Shown here in pieces: positions 1 through 6,154 of a DNA stretch of 15,122 nucleotides (position 1 is the first letter of the stretch; every line of letters begins with the position of its first letter). The translations under genes and the position numbers were made by a program. Under the pieces are notes generated by a model. That model searched no databases, was not told the DNA's origin, and saw only the letters and a program-made list of their open reading frames with translations. The DNA is from Bryobacterales bacterium (GTDB lineage Bacteria; Acidobacteriota; Terriglobia; Bryobacterales; Bryobacteraceae). The stretch is from NCBI GenBank assembly GCA_003139735.1, contig PLGA01000591.1:1-15122 (forward strand). The letters run 5' to 3'.

Positions 1-38
1 AAAACGATGGCCTGCCCCACTTCAGCTTGGCGGTTCAT
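1..38 (-). CDS. Start of an unidentified gene, truncated by the left window edge
   Basis: An ATG on the minus strand at 38-36 overlaps the TGA stop of pyrE (37-35) in the ATGA arrangement typical of translationally coupled genes. The reading frame stays open to the edge and gives about 12 codons (MNRQAEVGQAIV). Nothing can be said about function from so few residues. The case rests only on the stop/start overlap and the operon direction; no clear Shine-Dalgarno sequence is visible in front of it, so it could be chance. Confidence 0.3.
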   Translation of the reverse strand, partial: MNRQAEVGQAIV

Positions 39-649
39 TCACGGATCTTGTCGAGCGGTACGCCGCGGCGGCACAGGTCGCATTGGGCGGCGTCGGCGTA
101 GTAATGAGCTTCCAGCCTGGCCAGGTAATAGGTGGGGAGCGGCTCGAAGCTAATGGTGGTGGGCGTCGGCTGATAAACCACTACGGCTAAGGCGATGACG
201 GAGGCCCCGTGCGACTCGAGAAGCTGTTTCATCTCCTTTAGCTTGCTGCCGGTGCGCAGGATATCGTCGACCATGATCACCTGCTCGCCGGGGCGCGGCT
301 CCAGATACTGGCGGAAACGCAGCGGCTCGCCGTCGTGTTCGCGCTCGGCCCAGTAAACCTGCTTGGCGCGCAAGGCCTCGCAGACGCCGAAGGCCACGGG
401 CAGGCCTCCGGTGGCCGGCGCCACGATGGAAACATCCGCCGCCACGGCGCGGAGTTCGGAATTGGCCCTTAACAGGCGGCTCAACCCGACCGAGAGCATG
501 CGCTGGTGCTGGGAGTAGCGCAGCGCCAAGGGAACCTGCAGATATCCGTCGGAATGCAGGCCGGTGGGATACTCGAAATGCCCGCTGCGGAGCGCGCCGG
601 TTTCGCGCAGAACGGCGACGACCTCGTCTTGAGTTGGAATCAGGTGCAT
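35..649 (-). CDS. pyrE: Orotate phosphoribosyltransferase
   Basis: This enzyme joins orotate to PRPP to make OMP in de novo pyrimidine synthesis, in the cytoplasm. The 204-aa length is normal for the family. The sequence shows the N-terminal OPRT pattern of Gly-x-Phe and HSDGY (residues 23-36), a central APATGG stretch (78-82), and the diagnostic PRPP-binding motif VIMVDDILRTGSK at 124-136 with adjacent Asp128-Asp129. A C-terminal Cys-x-x-Cys (190-193) followed by GVPL is seen in many PyrE proteins of the non-enterobacterial branch. The ATG at 649 has AAAGG eight bases upstream, which supports this start. It begins 12 bases after the stop of the sugar transferase gene, so the two probably share an mRNA. 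A different type-I phosphoribosyltransferase is possible but less likely. Confidence 0.87.
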   Translation of the reverse strand: MHLIPTQDEVVAVLRETGALRSGHFEYPTGLHSDGYLQVPLALRYSQHQRMLSVGLSRLLRANSELRAVAADVSIVAPATGGLPVAFGVCEALRAKQVYWAEREHDGEPLRFRQYLEPRPGEQVIMVDDILRTGSKLKEMKQLLESHGASVIALAVVVYQPTPTTISFEPLPTYYLARLEAHYYADAAQCDLCRRGVPLDKIRE

Positions 650-661
650 GAGATCAGCCTT

Positions 662-2092
662 TCAATTGGCGCCGCGGCCTATGAGCACGCGGGGAATGGT
701 GCGCAGCAATATCTTCCAGTCTAGCGCCAGGGACCAGTTGTCGATGTACTGCATATCGAGCTTCATCCAGGTCTCGAAATCGACGGTATCTCGGCCGGAT
801 ATGGCCCAGATGCAGGTCAGCCCCGGCCGCATGCGCAGCCGGCGGCGCTGCCAGCGCTTGTAGCGATCGACCTCGCCGGGAACGGCGGGCCGCGGCCCCA
901 CCAGAGACATGTCGCCGCGCAGCACGCTCCACAACTGCGGCCACTCGTCGATGGAGAATTTGCGCAGGTAACGGCCGAGGGGGGTGAGGCGCGGATCGTC
1001 CGGGATCTTAAAGGCGGTCTCGCGGGCGCTGAGGTGTTCCAGGGCGGGCTTGAGTTCCTCGGCGTTTTCGCACATGGAGCGGAATTTATAGAAAAGAAAA
1101 CGCCTGCCATTCAGCCCGCAGCGCACCTGGCGGAAGATCGCGGGACCCGGCGAGGTCAGCCTGATCAATGCGGCAACCAGCGCCATGAGAGGCGCGAGGA
1201 GAACCAGCCCAACCGCCGCGACGGCGACGTCGGTGACGCGCTTCACCAGCAGGCGGACCTCGTCGTCGGGAGCGGCGGAAAAGGTGAGGAGGGGCGTGTC
1301 GCCGACGCGGTCGAGAGAGACCGTGCTGTTGACGTGCGGGAAGAAGTCGACGGCCACGCGGGTGCGCACGCCCTCTTCGTCGCATAGCAGGAATGCCTCT
1401 TCCAGATCCGCCAGGCGTTCGCTGCCCACGGCGAAGATGATTTCGTCCACCACGTGCTGGCGCAGAATGGAGGGCAATTCGGCGATGGGGCGGACCTTGT
1501 AGATGGAGCCGAGGGTGATCTCGGCGCCGGCCGAGGAAGCGTCCGGGCCAGTTTGTTCGTCGAGAAAGCCGGTCAACCGCACGCCATAATCCGCGTAGCG
1601 CTCGATGGCCTCGGCCATGCGGATAGCGCGTTCCCCGGTTCCCACCACCATGACGTAGTGGGGGGCGGCGAACTCGCGCCGGATCGCCCCGGCCATCCGT
1701 CCCCAACCCAGGCGGAACACCAGCAGCAGCATCCAGGCGTAGGCGGCGAAGAGGACCACAAAGGGGCGGCTGATTTCCGGCTGGAGCCGCAGGATGTATT
1801 GCAGCAGGGCGACGCCGGACCCGCCGATGGCGCACTGGCGGGCCGAATCCCGCAGCACCACGCGGGGATGCCAGGAGTCGAGTTTTTCGTAGACCTTGAG
1901 CCAAAGGCCGGTTGCCACCCAGGCGAAAACGGAAAAGCCCAGCACCAGGAACACGCGTTCGGGCGACATGGAGAAGCGTTGCTTGAGATGCAGCAGGGAG
2001 CGCGTCTGATAGGCCGCCGCAAAGGCGATCCCGATCAGGACAATATCCGATAGTGCGAACAAAACACGCGATTTACGATGGCGGCTGAACAC
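662..2092 (-). CDS. Polyprenyl glycosylphosphotransferase (exopolysaccharide / O-antigen initiating sugar transferase)
   Basis: A membrane enzyme of the WcaJ/WbaP type that moves a sugar-1-phosphate from a nucleotide sugar to undecaprenyl phosphate, the first step of exopolysaccharide or O-unit assembly. Of its 476 residues, about 10-131 hold four hydrophobic segments. About 146-260 form the Rossmann-like CoA-binding-type middle domain (VMVVGTGERA at 147-156). A fifth hydrophobic segment (about 288-311) leads into the bacterial sugar transferase domain (PF02397) to the end. Visible catalytic-domain hallmarks are KFRSM (336-340), the acidic DEWPQLWSVLRGD (382-394), LVGPRP (397-402) and RPGLT (422-426). 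Length and order match the family. Its donor sugar cannot be read from the sequence. It is first in a minus-strand run with pyrE directly downstream. No other polysaccharide genes are in the window, so it may be a stand-alone locus. Confidence 0.9.
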   Translation of the reverse strand: MFSRHRKSRVLFALSDIVLIGIAFAAAYQTRSLLHLKQRFSMSPERVFLVLGFSVFAWVATGLWLKVYEKLDSWHPRVVLRDSARQCAIGGSGVALLQYILRLQPEISRPFVVLFAAYAWMLLLVFRLGWGRMAGAIRREFAAPHYVMVVGTGERAIRMAEAIERYADYGVRLTGFLDEQTGPDASSAGAEITLGSIYKVRPIAELPSILRQHVVDEIIFAVGSERLADLEEAFLLCDEEGVRTRVAVDFFPHVNSTVSLDRVGDTPLLTFSAAPDDEVRLLVKRVTDVAVAAVGLVLLAPLMALVAALIRLTSPGPAIFRQVRCGLNGRRFLFYKFRSMCENAEELKPALEHLSARETAFKIPDDPRLTPLGRYLRKFSIDEWPQLWSVLRGDMSLVGPRPAVPGEVDRYKRWQRRRLRMRPGLTCIWAISGRDTVDFETWMKLDMQYIDNWSLALDWKILLRTIPRVLIGRGAN

Positions 2093-2173
2093 TCGGACTC
2101 AGCATATCACGCGGCGCCGGCCGGTGATCGGAACGGGGGCCCCGGCGGGCTGCTGAAAAACCGCTGAAGATAA

Positions 2174-2274
2174 ATGGCCACAGATGAACACAGATGAACA
2201 CGGATAAGAAAGGCCCAAAAAGCCTTAAGCGTTTTTTGTCTTATCCGTGTTCATCTGCGTTCATCTGTGGCCAT
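2174..2274. repeat. Large intergenic inverted repeat built from three tandem 10-mers per arm
   Basis: The left arm at 2174-2209 and right arm at 2239-2274 are reverse complements over 36 bases with one mismatch, separated by 29 bases. Each arm is itself a short tandem array of ten-base units, CACAGATGAA, CACAGATGAA, CACGGATAAG. The array is flanked outside by ATGGC. As RNA it would form a very stable hairpin, and the loop side contains a run of six T (2232-2237). It lies between the start of the sugar transferase gene and the 3' end of the Tat-protein gene. I recall CACAGATGAACACAGATGAA-type repeats being common between genes in environmental bacterial genomes, including Acidobacteriota, but this was not searched. 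It may be a miniature repeat family element rather than a dedicated terminator. Confidence 0.85.
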
Positions 2275-2291
2275 ATGCCTTTTTCGGAAAA

Positions 2292-3284
2292 CTAGGAACC
2301 GGACAGAATGCGGTGGACGAGTTCGGCGTTTTCCCGGACTTCATCCTTGGTTCGGGGGAACATGCCGACGTAAATGCCGTCGGTGGGCTTGATGCTCTCG
2401 AAAGCGGTGCGGAATGCCTGCTCGACGCCACGGTCGGAAACCCGTCCCGCGGCGAGGACTTTGAAGGCAAAGCAGGGCTTCCTGGTTTGCCTGATGGCTT
2501 TGTACATGCGCGGCGGATCGCTCTGCATGTAGATATCGCTGGCCATTTCCATCATCTCGCCGTGGAGCGCCTGCTTCCACTCGTCGACGGTCCGCGTGCG
2601 GTTGTAGACGCAGCCGGAGTAAAAATCGACGTCCCAGCCCTCCTCCTCGACTTGTGCGATGACTTCCGGCTTGTGCGTTCCAACGCCCACCAGCACGCCC
2701 AAATCGCGCACCTGTTTGCACCATTCCTTCACGGTGTTCATCTGGCCGGTTTGGAAGGCGCGGTCGACCACTTCGCCCTGGCGTTGCAGCGCCAAAGGCT
2801 GGAGGGTCTTGACGAGCATAGCCGCATCCACGCCGGCGGTGACCTGGATGATCAGGTGCATCTTGCCGCCTTCGGCCTGAAACCGGGCCAAGTCCTGCGG
2901 GCCGCGGTCCAGGTGGGCGTAGTTGAAGGCGTTGATGCCGAAGCGGTTGCACTGGCGCATCACGTCGCAGACTTTGTCCTGCGAGTACCACTCCTTCATG
3001 ACCACCCCGAAGTTGTTGTTGTAATGGGCATAACCGTAAAACGGATTGCAGCCCAAAACCATGCGGCTGATGTCGGCGGAGCCAAACTTCATGTGGGGGA
3101 CCTGGACTTCGGAAGCCGGCCTAAGAGGCGCGGCGGCGCGCGGCGGAGCAGCCGGGGCGCCCGGGGGAGCGTTTTGGGCTTGCGGTGGAGCGGGCTGCTG
3201 CGCCCCGAGCGCGGACGCCGCGCCACTCAGTCCAGCCGCCAGGGCCGCGCCAACGTTCAAGAACCCACGACGCGTATTCGACAT
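2292..3284 (-). CDS. Tat-exported protein of unknown function, TIM-barrel / aldo-keto-reductase-like
   Basis: The protein starts MSNTRRGFLN, a twin-arginine (Tat) signal with RRGFL at residues 5-9 and a hydrophobic stretch to about 27, so export in folded form is expected. A Pro/Ala/Gln-rich linker follows (about 29-60). The rest (about 62-330) resembles the aldo/keto-reductase-like barrel proteins: SRMVLGCNPFYGY at 73-85 matches the usual early beta-strand and turn, and GINAFNYAHLDRG at 116-128 corresponds to the GxNxxDTAxxYG region. The classical catalytic Asp-Tyr-Lys-His set is not obvious, so reductase activity is doubtful. The ATG at 3284 is chosen because GAGGT sits seven bases upstream and it places the Tat motif at the N-terminus; a TTG at 3302 would add six residues. 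It is transcribed away from the lasso locus and is probably unrelated to it. Confidence 0.78.
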   Translation of the reverse strand: MSNTRRGFLNVGAALAAGLSGAASALGAQQPAPPQAQNAPPGAPAAPPRAAAPLRPASEVQVPHMKFGSADISRMVLGCNPFYGYAHYNNNFGVVMKEWYSQDKVCDVMRQCNRFGINAFNYAHLDRGPQDLARFQAEGGKMHLIIQVTAGVDAAMLVKTLQPLALQRQGEVVDRAFQTGQMNTVKEWCKQVRDLGVLVGVGTHKPEVIAQVEEEGWDVDFYSGCVYNRTRTVDEWKQALHGEMMEMASDIYMQSDPPRMYKAIRQTRKPCFAFKVLAAGRVSDRGVEQAFRTAFESIKPTDGIYVGMFPRTKDEVRENAELVHRILSGS

Positions 3285-3401
3285 GATGACAACCTCGGTC
3301 AAGTGGTTGAATCGGGCCTGAATCTATTGCTATCACATATCCGCCCGGTTTGGCGATCCGTGGAGCCGGGCGATGACGGATAGCACAGCCTTGAGAATTC
3401 G

Positions 3402-3425
3402 GCAATCATTAATATTGGTGATTGC
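3402..3425. promoter_or_regulatory. Dyad-symmetric candidate operator upstream of the luciferase-like / cyclase genes
   Basis: GCAATCA at 3402-3408 is mirrored by TGATTGC at 3419-3425 across a ten-base AT-rich centre, a perfect 7-bp dyad of the size bound by a dimeric regulator. It lies in the 212-base region between two divergent genes, about 70 bases before the luciferase-domain-like gene. A TATAGT hexamer at 3468-3473 could be a -10 box, but no good -35 is visible at the expected distance. The assignment is by pattern only. The same dyad was not found in front of the B1-B2-A operon. Confidence 0.3.
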
Positions 3426-3496
3426 GGGGGTCGGGATTTATGCGATTCCCTGAGCACGAAGAAAACCTATAGTGGGGGCAGGCCGATTAGACTCAG

Positions 3497-4036
3497 ATGG
3501 AACCCGTCGACCCAGCCCTCGAATTGGCGCTGCCGGCCAGAGTCGGCGTGCGGCCCCGCACGCGCATGGCGCTCCCCCACATGCAGCTTGACCAGTGGCC
3601 GCCGGCTGAGGTTGCGCAACAACTTGTCGATCTGGCCCTGGCCATTCCCGGCGTCTGCGCCAAACAGAGCAGGATGGCCTTTCCGAGCAGCGTGGCGCTC
3701 TGCCTCAAAGACGATTTCGCCCACGGCCCCCCGGAGGCGTTCATCGACAACCATGAGTTCTGCCTACTCCACTCTCTGCCTCACGCGAGCGTGCATCTGA
3801 CTCTCCCGCGCGAAGTTCGGGACCGCGTTGTGCAATTGGGCTGGGCCGAGCAGCACCCCGGAGTGCGGGCGGGCATCATTCCGCAAACGTTGGTAATGCT
3901 ATACGCTCCACGAGATACCGAGGAACTGCGCATCGCCTTCCACCTCATCCAGGCCTCATGCCGGTTTGCGAAGGGAGCGCTGAGCATGTGTCCGCGGGAC
4001 AGGCGTGTCAGTGGAGTCCTATCGTGGGCCGGTTGA
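3497..4036 (+). CDS. Luciferase-domain-like protein (PF17648-type), coupled to the lasso cyclase
   Basis: This 179-aa soluble protein resembles the small bacterial 'luciferase domain' family (PF17648, formerly annotated with DUF5519). The recognisable parts in order are an arginine/proline-rich start, PHMQLDQ (27-33), a PG-x-C helix start (51-54), EAFIDNHEF (80-88), the strand SVHLTLP (98-104), GWAEQHP (115-121) and LVMLYAPRDTEEL (132-144). Despite the family name no light-emitting role is implied, and the biochemical function of the bacterial members is not established to my knowledge. The start is uncertain: ATG at 3497 has only a weak upstream AGG, but it preserves the conserved N-terminal region. 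The last 13 bases overlap the start of the cyclase gene in another frame, so the two genes are probably translated together. That makes a role with the lasso peptide plausible, but it is inference. Confidence 0.75.
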   Translation: MEPVDPALELALPARVGVRPRTRMALPHMQLDQWPPAEVAQQLVDLALAIPGVCAKQSRMAFPSSVALCLKDDFAHGPPEAFIDNHEFCLLHSLPHASVHLTLPREVRDRVVQLGWAEQHPGVRAGIIPQTLVMLYAPRDTEELRIAFHLIQASCRFAKGALSMCPRDRRVSGVLSWAG

Positions 4037-5931
4037 TTGGCGCATTTTACTTCGACTCACGACCGGTTCCCGCCGAGAATGAGGCTTGGGCGCGGGCGCT
4101 GCTGGGTGAAGGCGATCGCGAGGCCGTCCACACCCATCCGGGTCTGCTGATGGAGTGCGCAGCCTGGCCGGGCGACAGGCCGAAGGACCAGGGACGTTTC
4201 GTCTCGCGCGACGGGGACGTCTGCACGTGGGACGGACGCATCGACAACCGGGCGGAATTGCTGCTGCGACTGGGCCCGGACCTTCCGGAAGGGCCTTCGG
4301 ACAGCGCTTTAGCCTTGAAAGTCTATCGGATCGGGGGCATAGACGGCTTTCGCGATCTGATTGGCGACTGGAGCCTCGCCATCTGGGATGCAAAATCGCG
4401 AACCTTGGTTCTAGCGAGCGATTATGCCGGCATACGTCCACTCTATTATCACCACTCGCTCCACCGGCTGTTGTGGTCCTCGTCTCTTTCGGCGTTGGTG
4501 GAAGGGACGGGCAGCAGGCTGTTGGACGAGGAATATGTGGCCGGGTTCCTGGCGCGCGGCCAAGCGGCGCTTCGGACGCCCTACCGCGATGTCTTGCCGG
4601 TCCCGCCCGGTCACGCGGTATGCGTGACGCAGCAGCGAATCGCGACGCGGGCTTTTTGGAGCTTGCCGGTCGACCGGACCGTCGAGTACCAGGACGAGCG
4701 CTATTATGAAGAACAACTGAGGATCCTGTTTCGCGAAGCGGTGGGGGTCCGTTTAAGGGACGATTCCCCGGTCTGCGCGGAACTCAGCGGCGGACTGGAT
4801 TCCTCATCCGTGGCCTCGATGGCCGGCGAGATTTCGGCGGCCCGAGGCGCCCCATCGGGCCTGGTCACCTTCAGTTATACGCACAAGGACAGTCCGGACG
4901 AACGTTACTTTCGGATCGTGGAGCGCGAGCGCAGCCTTTCCGGCGTACATTTCGATTTGGGGCAATTTCCGTACGTGGCCGCGAACCAGGCCGGCAATGC
5001 GGCTCCTGCCTGGTGGGGACCCTTGTTCGCGGAACTGGCGCGCCATATGGACCGAATCGGATCGGCGGTCCTGTTAACGGGCCAACTCGGGGATTTCATC
5101 ATGGGAAATTCGGCCGACGATTCCGAACAGGTGGCCGATCACCTGGACCGGCGCCACTATATTCAAGCGGCGCGTGAGGCCTTCGCGTGGAGCCAGTCGC
5201 AGCAGGTCCCCATTTACCCGATTCTATGGCGGGCAGTGCGTACGAAGTACTTCTCCTGGACGGGTTCCAGCGTTCCCAACGAGGCGGCGGCAACCCGATC
5301 CGCCGGCGTGATTTCCTTGACGCGGGGATTAGGCAAACGTCTTGCTTCGGCCGACCCGGGCGGGCTGGGGGATTCGGGTTGGCGGGCAGCCGCGCCGGGA
5401 AGACGGCGGCGCTTCCGCGCTCTAAGCGAAATGCTGCTGGCGCGAAAGCTGCAGGCGCCGGAAACGTTGGAGCACATTTCTTACTCCCATCCGTTCGCCC
5501 ATCGCCCGCTGGTGGAATTCATGCTGAGCATTCCACCGGCGGTGGCTTGCCGGCCCGGTGAACCGCGGCGGCTCATGCGCCGCGCCTTTGCCGGACTGCT
5601 TCCGCCTTCCATTCTAAAGCGGCAGTCGAAAGCGGCCTTCGTCGCCGTGTACCGCCAGGCTCTGCTTCCGATGGCGGCCGAGGCGCTGAGGGATACCGGC
5701 AGGATGCGGTCGGTGGAGTTGGGGTTTGTCGACCGCGACAGCGTCACCAGGCGGCTGCGGGCTTTCGTAGACGGGCTCGAATGCAATGAGAATCAACTGC
5801 GCCAGATTATCCTGTTCGAATTCTGGCTCAGGAACCGCTGGGAGTCCGGCCTTGCCGCGCCGCCGCGCGGCAATCGCGCTCCCATCGGAGGGCCGAACTT
5901 TTTTCCCTTTCAGGTGGCCTCACCCACCTAA
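4024..5931 (+). CDS. Lasso peptide macrolactam synthetase (asparagine-synthetase-like cyclase, protein C)
   Basis: The protein activates the side-chain carboxylate of a precursor Asp/Glu with ATP and joins it to the freed core N-terminus, forming the lasso ring. Of 635 residues, about 1-215 are the Ntn-type glutaminase-like domain, but position 2 is Gly (MGRLIGAFYF) where a true asparagine synthetase has catalytic Cys2, so glutamine hydrolysis is not expected. This is usual for lasso cyclases. The ATP-pyrophosphatase domain follows: SGGLDSSSVA at 255-264 is the PP-loop, TGQLGDFIMGN at 352-362 the second conserved loop, and LKRQSKAAF at 531-539 the later basic motif. The GTG at 4024 has GGAG seven bases upstream; an ATG at 3958 would run deep inside the preceding gene. 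The cyclase lies 3.4 kb from its B1, B2 and A partners, with a sensor kinase gene between. An AsnB homologue with another role is the alternative. Confidence 0.85.
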   Translation: MGRLIGAFYFDSRPVPAENEAWARALLGEGDREAVHTHPGLLMECAAWPGDRPKDQGRFVSRDGDVCTWDGRIDNRAELLLRLGPDLPEGPSDSALALKVYRIGGIDGFRDLIGDWSLAIWDAKSRTLVLASDYAGIRPLYYHHSLHRLLWSSSLSALVEGTGSRLLDEEYVAGFLARGQAALRTPYRDVLPVPPGHAVCVTQQRIATRAFWSLPVDRTVEYQDERYYEEQLRILFREAVGVRLRDDSPVCAELSGGLDSSSVASMAGEISAARGAPSGLVTFSYTHKDSPDERYFRIVERERSLSGVHFDLGQFPYVAANQAGNAAPAWWGPLFAELARHMDRIGSAVLLTGQLGDFIMGNSADDSEQVADHLDRRHYIQAAREAFAWSQSQQVPIYPILWRAVRTKYFSWTGSSVPNEAAATRSAGVISLTRGLGKRLASADPGGLGDSGWRAAAPGRRRRFRALSEMLLARKLQAPETLEHISYSHPFAHRPLVEFMLSIPPAVACRPGEPRRLMRRAFAGLLPPSILKRQSKAAFVAVYRQALLPMAAEALRDTGRMRSVELGFVDRDSVTRRLRAFVDGLECNENQLRQIILFEFWLRNRWESGLAAPPRGNRAPIGGPNFFPFQVASPT

Positions 5932-5948
5932 TCCAGCCGAGATCTCCC

Positions 5949-6152
5949 ATGCCACTATCGCATACCAAAGCTCGAACTTGCAGGTCCAACGTAATCGGGG
6001 CGCGACTCGAACGAGAGATCCTGGCCCTGCGCGGAGTAGGCGCGAGGCTCGAAGAAGCCGCGGCGGACCTGACGCGCGTTGTCCCTCCGTTATTCGTCAG
6101 TAAGCCGCATTCGCCGGCGCGGTCAAGGAGCGCAAAGCGCCCTACGGGGTAA
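5949..6152 (+). CDS. Possible small protein between cyclase and sensor kinase, unknown
   Basis: A 67-codon ORF begins 17 bases after the cyclase stop, with GAG seven bases before its ATG. Its middle (RLEREILALRGVGARLEEAA) reads as an amphipathic, possibly coiled helix, while both ends are basic and of low complexity. No family is recognised and it does not resemble a lasso precursor or leader. It would be the third gene of the luciferase-like/cyclase run, ending three bases before the convergent kinase gene. It may equally be non-coding spacer in this GC-rich sequence. Confidence 0.28.
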   Translation: MPLSHTKARTCRSNVIGARLEREILALRGVGARLEEAAADLTRVVPPLFVSKPHSPARSRSAKRPTG

Positions 6153-6154
6153 AC

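Noticed and set aside
1086..1904. 272-codon minus-strand ORF in another frame of the sugar-transferase gene
   Set aside because: Its product is Arg/Pro/Gly-rich with no motifs, which is the normal result of reading a GC-rich gene out of frame.
2174..2274. Terminal inverted repeats of an insertion sequence
   Set aside because: Only 29 bases lie between the arms, with no room for a transposase and no flanking target duplication seen.
2247..3383. 378-codon plus-strand ORF opposite the Tat-protein gene
   Set aside because: Antisense shadow in GC-rich sequence. The minus-strand frame has a Tat signal, a Shine-Dalgarno and barrel-like motifs, while this one has no recognisable domain and begins inside the inverted repeat.
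3958..4023. ATG at 3958 as the start of the lasso cyclase
   Set aside because: It would add 22 unconserved residues buried in the luciferase-like gene. GTG 4024 begins the family pattern directly and has GGAG at a good distance.
4024..5931. Housekeeping asparagine synthetase (asnB)
   Set aside because: It lacks the Cys2 nucleophile of the glutaminase site, overlaps a gene of a non-amino-acid pathway, and lies near B1, B2 and a matching precursor.
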